Assembly: GCF_003149455.1 (NCBI RefSeq)
Contig: NZ_QFFK01000013.1
Span: forward strand, 1-64,000
Direction of reading: 5' to 3'
From: Chitinophaga deserti
GTDB taxonomy: Bacteria; Bacteroidota; Bacteroidia; Chitinophagales; Chitinophagaceae
Length of the DNA stretch: 64,000 nt
In this document: positions 41,146 through 50,182 of the stretch, one piece after another
How positions within the stretch are numbered: the first letter of the stretch is position 1
Layout: the number at the start of each line of letters is the position of its first letter
Made by a program: the position numbers and the translations under genes
Notes under the pieces: model-generated
What the model saw: only the letters and a program-made list of their open reading frames with translations
Databases searched by the model: none
Told to the model about the DNA's origin: nothing

Positions 41146-41420
41146 GCGATGGCGACACCGTGGGATTGCAGGTAGGATTTGGCGGCTTCGAGGCTTTCTA
41201 CTTCGAAGGCGGGATGGCGGCCGCTGAGCAGCTCTGTGGTCTTTTCTTCTTCCACCAGGTGCAGCTGGATGCCCGCTATTTCGTACCAGATAGCGTTGCG
41301 GGGGTGCTGGCCGGGTATTTCCTTAAGCTGGAGAAGGTCTCCGTAAAATTGTCTGGCGGCGGCCTGTTGGCCGGTAGGGATCATGACGGCTACATGGTCG
41401 ATCTTCGTAAAGCGTATCAT
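41049..41420 (-). CDS. VOC (glyoxalase/bleomycin-resistance) family protein
   Basis: 123 residues from the ATG at 41420. The upstream in-frame ATG would add 37 residues that do not fit the fold. A single VOC module: 'FTKIDHVAVMIPTGQQAAAR', 'FYGDLLQLKEIPGQ', 'WYEIAGIQLHLVEE', and 'CFFRDPFGNRVEMIEFD'. Metal-site residues H9, H in QLHLVEE and E in VEMIE are in their usual positions. It may be a small dioxygenase, lyase or resistance-type binding protein; the substrate is unknown. Its 3' end overlaps the convergent HNH gene. Confidence 0.85.
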   Translation of the reverse strand: MIRFTKIDHVAVMIPTGQQAAARQFYGDLLQLKEIPGQHPRNAIWYEIAGIQLHLVEEEKTTELLSGRHPAFEVESLEAAKSYLQSHGVAIAYTSKIEGRERCFFRDPFGNRVEMIEFDKVFF

Positions 41421-41500
41421 CCTCGGGTCGGTTTTTACTGTTCCGGCGCAAATATCCGTCAATCCCAAGAATTTTCCAGCTAAATATTTAGCAAAGAATA

Positions 41501-41528
41501 GCCGTCCGGGAAACCGGACGGCCTTTTC
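41501..41528. terminator. Hairpin terminator at the end of the second utilisation locus
   Basis: A perfect 9-bp stem GCCGTCCGG / CCGGACGGC (41501-41509 with 41514-41522) closed by a GAAA tetraloop, followed on the plus strand by CTTTTCC. It lies 45-70 bp past the minus-strand stop at 41573. Confidence 0.7.
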
Positions 41529-41572
41529 CACACGTCTTTACGTTACAGTCAAAGGTATGATTTGACAGCTTC

Positions 41573-42439
41573 TTATGTAAAATTTCGTTTATAGAAAGCA
41601 GCCCCTTCATTGGCCAGTTCATCTGCACTACCCGCCAGCGGCCGCCATATACAGGCCGCACGGGCCAGCTCTTCAGACGGTTCGCCGAAGGTTTCGAGGA
41701 CTACGGCACCACGGTAACCAATGTCTTCCAGCGCTTCCCGGATGGCCTGCCAGGGCAGGTGCCCCGTACCCGGCGTACCTCTGTCGCTTTCGTTTGCCTG
41801 CACATGGAGGAGCAGATCGCCCGCTTTGCGGATGGCCGCAGGGATATCTTTTTCCTCTATGTTGGCATGGAAAGTATCGAACGAGAGGCGCAGCGATGGG
41901 TGATCCGCTTCCGCGATGAGCGCCAGCGCCTGATCGGTTGTATTGATCATATCGGTCTCAAAGCGGTTCAGGGCTTCTAATCCCAGCAATATGCCATGGT
42001 CTGCAGCGGCTTTGGCGGCTGTGCGCAGGTTCTCTATACACCATGCCCGTTCCTGCCGCTTTTGCTCCGCGGGCACAATGCGCGTTTTACCCACGGCGGA
42101 ATAGAGCGGACCGCCGAAAAGCGGGCTGCCCGTTTTCTCCGCCAGCCGGATGCATTGCAGGATGTAATCCAGCCCTTCCTTGCGGAATATGGCATTATCT
42201 GAGGATATATCCCTCCGGGGGCCGAAAGCCCCGCTAAGGGTGATATCCAGTCCGATATCGCGGGTCATGGAAATGAGGAGATCCCAGTCGATGAGGTCTG
42301 CCTGCTCAACAGCCACTTCCACAATGTCGTATCCCGCTGCTTTGATCTTTGTGAGCAGGTGGAAGTCGGCCGTTTTGAAGGGCGATGCATACACGAACGT
42401 GCTGATGCCCGTCCGGATGCGGGGTTGCTGCGTCATCAT
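41573..42439 (-). CDS. Ketose 3-epimerase-like sugar isomerase (TIM barrel)
   Basis: 288 residues, cytoplasmic. The D-tagatose/D-psicose 3-epimerase signature is well preserved: metal ligands E155 ('LEALNRFETD'), D188 ('SFDTFHANIEE'), H212 ('LLHVQANESDRG', with R220) and E249 ('VVLETFGEP'), plus 'GTPGTGHLPW'. Enzymes of this group epimerise free ketoses at C3; relatives act on keto-sugars as eliminases or hydratases. Its start overlaps the Gfo/Idh/MocA gene by 4 bp, a common pairing for oxidise-then-isomerise sugar pathways. It is the last gene of the SusCD locus before a terminator. Confidence 0.85.
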   Translation of the reverse strand: MMTQQPRIRTGISTFVYASPFKTADFHLLTKIKAAGYDIVEVAVEQADLIDWDLLISMTRDIGLDITLSGAFGPRRDISSDNAIFRKEGLDYILQCIRLAEKTGSPLFGGPLYSAVGKTRIVPAEQKRQERAWCIENLRTAAKAAADHGILLGLEALNRFETDMINTTDQALALIAEADHPSLRLSFDTFHANIEEKDIPAAIRKAGDLLLHVQANESDRGTPGTGHLPWQAIREALEDIGYRGAVVLETFGEPSEELARAACIWRPLAGSADELANEGAAFYKRNFT

Positions 42440-43545
42440 TCGAAATCCGGTATTTGAATACGTTTACCACCGTTCATGGCCGACTCATGGGCACAGATGC
42501 CTGCACAGGTGTAGTTGGCAGCCCAATGCGCATCAACGGCCGATTCCCTGCCTTCCACGATGGCCGCCAGGAACTCCTGTACCAGGTGAGGGTGCGAACC
42601 ACCATGGCCGGCTCCCTGCAGGAAGGACACGTGGTTGGGATCGTCTATCTTCTCGCGCTTGGTAAAATGCGCGATCTCAGGGATGAGGAGCGCGTCCGTA
42701 TCGGGGCATTCTATCCTGCGGGCGTTTTCTCCGCCGTCGAATACAGCATGCTCTTCGTCCTGCAGCTGCTCCCATTCGAAAGACATCTTAGTTCCATATA
42801 CGTCGTAGCTTTCGCGGTACTGACGCACCACGTCGAAAAGGGAACGGGTAGCCTCGGCCACCACGTCGGAGTTCTTCAGGGTGAAAGTGGCGGTTTCCAC
42901 GGCATACGGACTACCATACCGCGCAGCGAGATCTTCGCTCAGGCGGCCGGAGCCATGGCATACTACGGATTCCGCTTTGGTATTGTTGATACGCAACAGC
43001 GGGGAAATAGCGTGGGTACCGTTCAGCATGGGCGGGAAGCCTTTCCAGTATTCATCCCATCCGGGCATGCTCATATCCTGAATGTGCGAGCCACGAACAA
43101 ACTGGATGCGGCCCAGCTGGCCGGATTCTGCGAGCTGCAGGCCATACAGGAACTCGCGGGTGTAGAGCGCGGTTTCCATCATCATGTATACCTTACCGGA
43201 TTTGCGGCGTGCTTCCACGATGGCTTTGCAGTCTTCCACAGTCATAGCCATGGGGATGGTACAGGCGGTATGCTTACCGGCGTTCAGGCTGGCCAGCGTC
43301 ATACGGGCGTGCTCAGGAACGGGTGTTACGATGTGGATGGCATCTACATCGGTACGTTTGGGCACGTCATCGAAATTGGTGAAGATAAGATCGTCGTCGA
43401 GGTTGAAGCGCTCCTTCAGTTCTTTCAGCGTTGCCGGGTTCCGCGTGCAGATGCCCACACGCTTAATGGCGGGGTGTTTCTGATAGATGGGAATAAACTC
43501 TTTTCCGAATCCCATCCCTACAATTACAACCGTGATCTGTTTCAT
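42436..43545 (-). CDS. Gfo/Idh/MocA-family protein with altered catalytic motif
   Basis: 369 residues, no signal peptide. A Rossmann N-terminus binds NAD(P): 'VVIVGMGFGKEFIPIYQ', then 'VDAIHIVTPVPEHARMTLAS'. The usual C-E-K-P-[LM]-A motif, whose Lys is catalytic in characterised members, reads C-T-I-P-M-A here (95-100). The Lys is replaced by I97. The C-terminal beta-sheet domain is normal ('LNGTHAISPLLRINNTKAES'). Whether the protein is a dehydrogenase, a cofactor-recycling hydrolase or a binding protein is open. It is coupled by 4-bp overlap to the epimerase-like gene. Confidence 0.85.
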   Translation of the reverse strand: MKQITVVIVGMGFGKEFIPIYQKHPAIKRVGICTRNPATLKELKERFNLDDDLIFTNFDDVPKRTDVDAIHIVTPVPEHARMTLASLNAGKHTACTIPMAMTVEDCKAIVEARRKSGKVYMMMETALYTREFLYGLQLAESGQLGRIQFVRGSHIQDMSMPGWDEYWKGFPPMLNGTHAISPLLRINNTKAESVVCHGSGRLSEDLAARYGSPYAVETATFTLKNSDVVAEATRSLFDVVRQYRESYDVYGTKMSFEWEQLQDEEHAVFDGGENARRIECPDTDALLIPEIAHFTKREKIDDPNHVSFLQGAGHGGSHPHLVQEFLAAIVEGRESAVDAHWAANYTCAGICAHESAMNGGKRIQIPDFE

Positions 43546-43572
43546 AATATCCTGATTTTAGTAAGTGATTAA

Positions 43573-44286
43573 TTATCGGCGGCCCGCCCATTTAACGGCA
43601 TTCCGCAACAGCGTCTGATACGCTGCCAGTTCATGTGATTTGGCATCATGGCCCAGTGCGAGGCCCACAATGCGTGCGTTTGGATGTTCCACCACAAACA
43701 CTGCCGGGTGACTTACGCCTTTCTCATTGGTGCTTTGCGCCAGCACGGTGATCTTCGCGGCAGCGGGGTCCGCATTGAAATGATATAGTTCATCATCCAG
43801 CGTAAAGGATTTAGGTACTTTCTTCGTGACAGGGTGCTTCCCTTTCAGCGTTACGGTAAACGGACCATACTTCTCATGCGAATTGCTGCCGCCACCAACG
43901 AGCCGGGCATTATATTCCGGCCAGTCTTTCCAGTTGTACCAGATGGCAGCATGTGCCAGTACCAGTCCTTTCCCGGCTTCGGCATGGGCGAAGATGGCCG
44001 TGCGGATAGCGGGATCTTTCAGGGGCTGGTTGTTACTGAGCAGCAGCACGTCCGTTTCAGGGAGGAGGCCTGTGATGGCGGAGGGATCGTCTGTGTAGGT
44101 CACCTTTGCCAGTCCGCCGCGTTCGAGGGTGGCAGCGTCTTCCACTTTATACCAGCGGTTGAAATCGTGCGATCCGCCACCGCCTACGATCAATACCCGC
44201 AGCGGGGCTTTTTGTGCGGCCAGCGGTAATGCAGCGAGCAGCAGTACTGCAACAAACAGCTGACGGAAGAAGTGTTTTCTGTGCAT
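43573..44286 (-). CDS. Exported ThuA-domain protein
   Basis: 237 residues with a signal peptide (about 1-24, 'VLLLAALPLAAQ'). The ThuA (trehalose utilisation) fold is seen in 'RVLIVGGGGSHDFNRWYKVE', 'DVLLLSNNQPL', 'GKGLVLAHAAIWYNWKDWPE', 'ARLVGGGSNSHEKYGPFTV' and a C-terminal 'PNARIVGLALGHDAKSHEL'. The class I glutamine amidotransferase-like fold here lacks the Cys nucleophile. ThuA proteins occur with keto-sugar and DUF1080 enzymes in Bacteroidota and Planctomycetes. It lies 5 bp after the large fusion protein, which itself begins with a ThuA-like domain. Confidence 0.9.
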   Translation of the reverse strand: MHRKHFFRQLFVAVLLLAALPLAAQKAPLRVLIVGGGGSHDFNRWYKVEDAATLERGGLAKVTYTDDPSAITGLLPETDVLLLSNNQPLKDPAIRTAIFAHAEAGKGLVLAHAAIWYNWKDWPEYNARLVGGGSNSHEKYGPFTVTLKGKHPVTKKVPKSFTLDDELYHFNADPAAAKITVLAQSTNEKGVSHPAVFVVEHPNARIVGLALGHDAKSHELAAYQTLLRNAVKWAGRR

Positions 44287-44291
44287 AACGT

Positions 44292-47200
44292 TTATTTAAT
44301 GACTTGAAGAATTCCATTCATACCGCGCCAGTGGCCGGGGAAGGTGCATACATAAGGATAATCGCCGGGAGCAGATGGCGCAGTGAACGTGAGGCTCACT
44401 GTTTCACCAGGGTTCAGCAACCGCGTGTAATGCAGCACTTCCGGCACTTTGGGCACGTATTGCAGTTTAGACGCGTTAGGATCACGCACCATGGCATCTG
44501 CCGCTGCACCTACTTTGTTCAGTGTACCCGGTTTTATAAGGAGCAGGTTATGCTGCATCCCGTCGGGGTTCTCGAGGCGGATGGTCACTTTCTGACCGGC
44601 TTTTACGGTGAGCTTTTTCTTGTCGTACTGCATGATGTCTTTCACCACTTTCAGATCTATCACCAGTGCCGGTGCTGTTTCTGCTGTTGGCTTAGGAGCC
44701 GAGCGGCTGAGCGACAGGGTTACATTGCGTAATTGTCCCGCGAAGCGTTCATCCGTTTTCCATTCTTCTGCCTTTGCGGTAAAAAGGCCGGGTGCTTTAG
44801 CACTGCCGGCTGCTTCACCGTTCACGAGCAGGCGTATGGCACCGTTCTTCTGCAGCTGTGCTTCCACATCGGCTTTTTCAGGTAGTGCCGATTCAGATAT
44901 GGCGCTGTAAGTTTTACCCGCCTGTACCACATCAAACTGCAGTTTACTATCGCGTACTGCCAGCGTGTACCCATTCTGCGCATCGCCCTGTGCAATGATG
45001 ATCCCGGAAGGGCCTTTCCCTTCCCGGGTAGTACCCACCGCGGCCTTAACCGTTATTTCCTTACCTGTCAGGTCAGGCGCGGCGGGCATAAATCCGCGGG
45101 GATCGAGGGCGTAATCTTCGTGATACAGCGCATCGATCAGCTTCTTTGTAAATGCATTTCCGGGAACAGTATTGGCTGCTGTGAGGAACCCTTTCTCATG
45201 ACGCACCGCTGCTGCCAGGATGGCTTTGGCGAGGAAGGGATCTTTAGCGTTCTGCGCTACAAGGCTCATCTTATACACGGCAGCGCCTGCATTATCAGAT
45301 ACCGGGTATTCCACCAGTTGCTTCAGGGCGGCGAGGCGTACCTGGAGGTCTTTATCCTGCAGGATGCCGCTGTTCAGTAACGCTGCCTGCCCTTTTGCGT
45401 TCTTCGGCAGTACTTCGGCTGCTGCTTTGCGCACTCCGGAGGCCGGGTGCTTCAGGGCTGTAACGTACGTCTGGAACGTGGCTGCATCATCAAGCCCGAG
45501 GCCGTGGAGCGTCCATAAGGCATGTACGGCAGGACTATTCAGCCCAACCGCATCCATGCTCCTGTTAGCGGCAATTTTGCGGAGGAAAGGCGCCATCTGC
45601 GTCAGTTGCTCTTCCACGATGAGGCGCTGCGCCGTCATCCGCCAGAACATATTTTCATGCGTCAGTCCCGTGCGCAGCGACGCCGTGTCCGTTCTGGACA
45701 GGCGTACCGGCACGTAGGGTTTCGCGTTTTTGTATACTACCCTGTAAATACGCCCGTGCGATACATCGCGGTGCTCGCTTTCGAAAGCATTGCCTTTACC
45801 GTGAGGCTGTTCTGTAAAAGGCAGGATCGTTTCGCGGGGAGCCTGCTCTTTCACGAATACGTTGTGCTGGATGATGAAGTTATACCAGTCTGCCACCCAT
45901 ACCGCGCCATCCGGACCAGTTTCCGCATGCACAGGTCCAAACCACTCGTCGGAGCTGGCCATAAGGTTCCAGCCGTCTTTCTCTTTAAAGCCTGCCCCAT
46001 CTTTCTCTATCACTGCATTATGCACCAGGCGCACGGTAGGTTCATTGATGAATGCTACGCGGTTCCAGTACTCTTTCGGGAAGCTGCGCGCCGTATAGAA
46101 ATGGTGCCCCGTGGCGGAGGTGAAACCGCCCATTACATCCACCTGCCGGAGGTTCGGCGTCATGGCATGAACATCGTAGTGGCCGTCTATCTTCTGTACG
46201 GGATCAGCATTGCCCACGTCTATCTTCCGCTGCATATACCAGAAAGGCATGGAGAACCAGGCACTGTGGGTATTGTTGGCGGTAGAGATGAATACATGGT
46301 TATCTTCAGTAAAACCCAGTCCCCATGTGTTGTTAGACGTACGCCCGAGGAATTTGAAGTACGACCCGTCGGGCTTGAAGTGATACACTCCCTGCGGGAA
46401 CTTCTGGCGTTCGCCATTGATAGTGCCATCAAAACCGGAGTAACCCGTTACGCCCCATATCCTGTTATCGAAACCGTATTGCAGGTTCGAAGGACCGGCA
46501 TGCGTATCCTGCTTACCCCAACCCGTGAAGATCACCTTCTTTACATCGGCCTTATCATCGCCATCCGTATCTTTCAGAAAGAGGAAGTTAGGTGCCATGG
46601 AAAGGATGACACCCCCATTGGCGAAAGTGATGCTGGTGGGGATGTTCAGGCTATCTGCAAACACGGTGAACTTATCCGCGCGCCCGTCACCATCCGTGTC
46701 TTCACAGATCTTAATACGGTCGTTGGCGGTAGAATCTGTTTCTACGAAGTCATTGGGATAATCCACGGTTTCCACGATCCAGAGGCGGCCTCTTTCGTCC
46801 CACGCCATAGCGATGGGTTTGGTGATATCAGGCTCCTGTGCAAACAGCTGGATCTCGAACCCGGCGGGCACCTGCGTGAGTTTGTTAGACTCTGCCGGTG
46901 GCAGCGCATCCTGGAACTTGGGAACATTGTACCGTTTGGTATAATCTGCGATGGTATCGGAATTGTAAATATCCACGTCAGGGATCTTAGCTGCGGCGAT
47001 ACGTGCCCTTGCATCTTCGCCTACTGCTTCCATTACACTGTTACGCATGCGGTCGAGGAAGGCTACCTGCTTCCAGGCATCGTCCTGCTTACCATCGGGC
47101 ACTATCAGTACACGGCCTTTGCCGATGTTGCCAGCCTGCTTAGCCCATGGTAATGCGCGGAGGCCTTCAGCGCCCTGGTGCAGTACCAGCAGGCCTTTGC

Positions 47201-47492
47201 CTCCTTCCACAAAACTGCGGAGTGCCATTATCCCTGCGGGAGATGGCGCTTTGGCACTGCAATATATCACCGCATCGAAAGCTGCGAGTTTCGCAGGCTG
47301 GAGATCTTCCGGCCTTTCGGTATACGTAATGTTAACGCCGCTTTTAAACAACTTCGTAGCCAGCCAGGTGGCCTGCACGTTGCTGTTATTCCCAACGAAC
47401 AGGGCTTCTGCCCTTCTCCCTTCTTCTTTGCCCGGCGCAGGTGCCCAGGCGCATATAATGCCTGTCAGTATTATGGCTAATATTCGTTTCAT
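44292..47492 (-). CDS. ThuA-like/PVC-type dehydrogenase/HEAT/azurin fusion
   Basis: 1066 residues with a signal peptide (about 1-18). Domains in order: a ThuA-like module (about 25-150, 'EALFVGNNSNVQATWLATKL', 'GGKGLLVLHQGAEGLRAL'); a six-bladed PVC-type membrane-bound dehydrogenase domain (about 205-590; 'DRIKICEDTDGDGRADKFTV', 'AGPSNLQYGFDNRIWGVTGY', 'GPDGAVWVADWYN'); HEAT-like repeats (about 620-770); a concanavalin-like beta domain (about 780-920); and a cupredoxin at the C-terminus. The type 1 copper ligands are H981, C1049, H1054 and M1058, with exactly azurin's C-x4-H-x3-M spacing. Relatives usually end in a c-type cytochrome; no CxxCH motif is present here. The protein should oxidise a sugar in the periplasm and pass electrons to copper (inference). 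Confidence 0.85.
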   Translation of the reverse strand: MKRILAIILTGIICAWAPAPGKEEGRRAEALFVGNNSNVQATWLATKLFKSGVNITYTERPEDLQPAKLAAFDAVIYCSAKAPSPAGIMALRSFVEGGKGLLVLHQGAEGLRALPWAKQAGNIGKGRVLIVPDGKQDDAWKQVAFLDRMRNSVMEAVGEDARARIAAAKIPDVDIYNSDTIADYTKRYNVPKFQDALPPAESNKLTQVPAGFEIQLFAQEPDITKPIAMAWDERGRLWIVETVDYPNDFVETDSTANDRIKICEDTDGDGRADKFTVFADSLNIPTSITFANGGVILSMAPNFLFLKDTDGDDKADVKKVIFTGWGKQDTHAGPSNLQYGFDNRIWGVTGYSGFDGTINGERQKFPQGVYHFKPDGSYFKFLGRTSNNTWGLGFTEDNHVFISTANNTHSAWFSMPFWYMQRKIDVGNADPVQKIDGHYDVHAMTPNLRQVDVMGGFTSATGHHFYTARSFPKEYWNRVAFINEPTVRLVHNAVIEKDGAGFKEKDGWNLMASSDEWFGPVHAETGPDGAVWVADWYNFIIQHNVFVKEQAPRETILPFTEQPHGKGNAFESEHRDVSHGRIYRVVYKNAKPYVPVRLSRTDTASLRTGLTHENMFWRMTAQRLIVEEQLTQMAPFLRKIAANRSMDAVGLNSPAVHALWTLHGLGLDDAATFQTYVTALKHPASGVRKAAAEVLPKNAKGQAALLNSGILQDKDLQVRLAALKQLVEYPVSDNAGAAVYKMSLVAQNAKDPFLAKAILAAAVRHEKGFLTAANTVPGNAFTKKLIDALYHEDYALDPRGFMPAAPDLTGKEITVKAAVGTTREGKGPSGIIIAQGDAQNGYTLAVRDSKLQFDVVQAGKTYSAISESALPEKADVEAQLQKNGAIRLLVNGEAAGSAKAPGLFTAKAEEWKTDERFAGQLRNVTLSLSRSAPKPTAETAPALVIDLKVVKDIMQYDKKKLTVKAGQKVTIRLENPDGMQHNLLLIKPGTLNKVGAAADAMVRDPNASKLQYVPKVPEVLHYTRLLNPGETVSLTFTAPSAPGDYPYVCTFPGHWRGMNGILQVIK

Positions 47493-47497
47493 TGTCG

Positions 47498-49075
47498 TCA
47501 GGTATTTGATGATTGATGACCATCTGCCGGTGACAGCAGCACGGGTTTATAGCCGCCTCTTCTCCGGAAGTACAGGATCATACCTATATAGCACAGGAGC
47601 ATGATCACGGGGAATACCGATACGGTACGGAGCGCATCTTTCTTTGCGCCTTCCCGCACACCCCGGATGGTTTCCTTCGCGGCATCGGGTGCGGTCTCGA
47701 GACGGGCATTGTCGATTACGCGGTATTCGCCGAAGAGGCTTTTACGGTCCTGCGTGAGGTACGTGGCATGAAGGGCGGTGTGGTTCCCGGCATCGTAGCG
47801 CATGAGGTTTTTATCGAGCTGCTTATCCTGCACAAAGCCCAGTATCACCGCACCAATTACCCCCACGCCCACCTGGCCAACAGCGCCCGTGAAGTTCAAC
47901 GCCAGCACGCCGCCTTTGGGGAAGCGCTCGGCTACTACGCCCAGCATGGTGCCCCACAGGAAGGTTTTGCCCAAAGCATATACAGTGGCAGCCACGAGGA
48001 TCATAATACCACTGGACCACGACAGGAAGTTCAAACCTGCAAAGGCTACGGCAGCGCTTACCGCCAGCAGCCCAAGGGGGGAAAAACGATGGACGATCGG
48101 ACCGGCATAAAACCGCAGCACTGCCATGATCACGGAAGTATAAATAAGCACCCAGCCACCCTGCAGGCCCATTTTGGCCATCTCGGGAGTCATAAGGTCA
48201 GTAATCCAGCTATCGGTACCCAGCTCTGTGGTGGCCAGTAAAACCATCACCAGCAGCAGCAATATGAACATAGGCCTGCCCCAGGAGCGGACCACCAGTC
48301 CGGCAGCGAGCGTAATGCCAAGAGTAACGGCAATCTTCCCCGTCAGCGACCAGTTCAGTAAACTCCCTGCCTGGAACACACAGAGCGATACGATGATGGC
48401 GATGCCCAATACCCCTACTTCCTTCACCATATCGAGGTACGACACGCCTGCCTGTACCCTTTCACTCACCGGGAACTTCTTCCCCATAATCATCCACCCA
48501 TAGGCGACTACCGGTAGCAGGATGCAGCCGATCATGATTTCCCAGCGCACCTGGAAGTGGATGAGTGCAATACCCAGCAGGCCTGCCAGCACCATCCCCG
48601 CAGGCCATCCGGCATGGAGGATATTGAGCCATTTCGTTTTTTCCCGCGGGTACATGGTAGCCACCACGGGGTTCACCACCGCTTCTGCCGCGCCGTTGCC
48701 CAACGCAAATAGTAATGTCCCGAAATAGAGCATCCAGTAGCCCGTGGCCATCACGGTAAGCACAACGGATGCGCAATGACAGGCAAATGCGAAGAGCATG
48801 GCGGATTTATAGCCCACACGGTCGATGACAAGACTAAAAAGCACGATGCTGATACCGAAGGGCCAGAAGCTTACCCCGAATATCTCGCCCTGCTGTGTTT
48901 TACTGAGCCCAAACTGGATGCCCCATCCGTCCATCAGGAAAGAACGGAAAACGAACCCGAAAGCGGAAGCTACCAGCACCGTAAAACAGCCCCAGAAGAG
49001 CAAAGTGCGGTCGCGACCGCCCAGGGCCGCCGCAGCCTCCGGGGCTTGCGGCGGGGCGGTTGTAATCATATCCAT
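47498..49075 (-). CDS. MFS transporter
   Basis: 525 residues, twelve main helices with an enlarged hydrophilic loop near the C-terminus (about 420-485). MFS features include the paired six-helix bundles and 'LVIDRVGYKSAMLFAFACH' in the loop 2-3 position, plus 'FGLSKTQQGEIFGVSFWPFG' near helix 1. It lacks the PESPRW motif of sugar porters and resembles the MFS proteins that accompany Gfo/Idh and ThuA genes in Bacteroidota sugar loci. Probably it imports the oxidised or free sugar made by the neighbouring enzymes. It lies 6 bp upstream of the fusion protein. Confidence 0.85.
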   Translation of the reverse strand: MDMITTAPPQAPEAAAALGGRDRTLLFWGCFTVLVASAFGFVFRSFLMDGWGIQFGLSKTQQGEIFGVSFWPFGISIVLFSLVIDRVGYKSAMLFAFACHCASVVLTVMATGYWMLYFGTLLFALGNGAAEAVVNPVVATMYPREKTKWLNILHAGWPAGMVLAGLLGIALIHFQVRWEIMIGCILLPVVAYGWMIMGKKFPVSERVQAGVSYLDMVKEVGVLGIAIIVSLCVFQAGSLLNWSLTGKIAVTLGITLAAGLVVRSWGRPMFILLLLVMVLLATTELGTDSWITDLMTPEMAKMGLQGGWVLIYTSVIMAVLRFYAGPIVHRFSPLGLLAVSAAVAFAGLNFLSWSSGIMILVAATVYALGKTFLWGTMLGVVAERFPKGGVLALNFTGAVGQVGVGVIGAVILGFVQDKQLDKNLMRYDAGNHTALHATYLTQDRKSLFGEYRVIDNARLETAPDAAKETIRGVREGAKKDALRTVSVFPVIMLLCYIGMILYFRRRGGYKPVLLSPADGHQSSNT

Positions 49076-49098
49076 ACTTGTAATTTTTTAGTGTCTGC

Positions 49099-50163
49099 TT
49101 ATCTGCCCAGCGTCAGTTGCCGGATGAGAGTAGTCTCGGAGGCGTCATAGGGTTGCCCGTTCGGACGGAAAATATCATGGAACCATACTTTAGGTTCTCC
49201 GCCGTCTTTCATAGGTGTATCCCATGCATAAATGGTGTTGGATTTACCCTGCACCAGGCCCCAGTTGATGGCGATGATACCTCGCTCTTTAAGGCCTGGC
49301 AGGGAATTGGCGAAATGACTGTTGCGCGTACGGGCCATATACTCCGTGCACACCAGCGGCTTGCCGGTTACTTTGAGTAGAGAATCTGCCACAATCAGGT
49401 GGCGGTCTGTGTAGTCGTGGTATGTGATAACGTCGGATTGCACCAGCTGGAACTGTGTGAGGTTTTTCAGATTGAAATTCCAGATGCCGGCACTCAGCGG
49501 CTGATCGGGGTTAATGGTACGGCCCCAGATGAATACGTTGCGCAGCAGGGGCATCGATTTATCGCCCCAGTTGGAATTGCCCGGCTCGTTGTAGAGATCC
49601 CAAAGTAAAATACGGCGGTCTTTGCGGAAGGTTTTCAATACGTCTTTCACGTACACTTCCAAAGTTGCCATGAGTGCGGGATCGTCGTGCAGGAGTTTGC
49701 CGGGGTCCTGCACCCATCCCGAGTTGTGAATCCCGGTTTTGGGTGCAGGCTGTTTTCCCACGGCGTATGTGTTATTCCAGCAGTCGTCGAAAATTACAAA
49801 GACCGTGCGTATGCCATGGCGGTCTGCAATGGAGAGGTATGTATCCATGCGCTTCTTAAACCCTTCCTTATCCGTTTTCCACGCAAGGTGGTGGAGATAC
49901 ACGCGCATCACTTTCATACCGATGCCTGCGGCATAACCCAGATCACGGGCAATGGTGGCGGTATCAAACGATTCCGCCTGCCACATTTCCAGCTGGTTGA
50001 TAGCCGTAGCGGGGTAGAAATTAGCGCCTGCCATCCAGGGGGTGGACTGGTGCCACTTCCAGGCTTTCTCTTTGGACCATACGGACCGTTCCTTTTGCGC
50101 CTTCGCCGGCAATGTGAATGCTGCCAGGCAAATGAGCCATACATGCACAATCTTCATTTTCAT
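49099..50163 (-). CDS. GH5-like (cellulase-clan) glycoside hydrolase, exported
   Basis: 354 residues with a signal peptide (about 1-22, ending LPAKAQ). A clan A TIM barrel: 'MAGANFYPATAINQLEMWQA', 'IGMKVMRVYLHHLAW', acid/base E193 in 'LWDLYNEPGNS', and nucleophile E274 in 'PLVCTEYMAR'. Length and motif spacing fit a single-domain GH5/GH2-barrel-like retaining enzyme such as those labelled 1,4-beta-xylanase in Chitinophaga. The substrate is not readable. It is the only clear hydrolase in this locus and lies 23 bp upstream of the MFS gene. Confidence 0.8.
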   Translation of the reverse strand: MKMKIVHVWLICLAAFTLPAKAQKERSVWSKEKAWKWHQSTPWMAGANFYPATAINQLEMWQAESFDTATIARDLGYAAGIGMKVMRVYLHHLAWKTDKEGFKKRMDTYLSIADRHGIRTVFVIFDDCWNNTYAVGKQPAPKTGIHNSGWVQDPGKLLHDDPALMATLEVYVKDVLKTFRKDRRILLWDLYNEPGNSNWGDKSMPLLRNVFIWGRTINPDQPLSAGIWNFNLKNLTQFQLVQSDVITYHDYTDRHLIVADSLLKVTGKPLVCTEYMARTRNSHFANSLPGLKERGIIAINWGLVQGKSNTIYAWDTPMKDGGEPKVWFHDIFRPNGQPYDASETTLIRQLTLGR

Positions 50164-50182
50164 AATGCTACTTTAAAAAATA

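Noticed and set aside
42454..43572. A 372-codon frame antisense to the Gfo/Idh/MocA gene.
   Set aside because: The sense gene is certain and overlaps its neighbour by 4 bp in a normal operon; the antisense frame is a shadow.
45522..47153. A 543-codon open frame antisense to the ThuA/dehydrogenase/azurin fusion.
   Set aside because: The minus-strand gene has clear domains and copper ligands; the antisense frame shows no recognisable motif and is explained by codon bias of the real gene.
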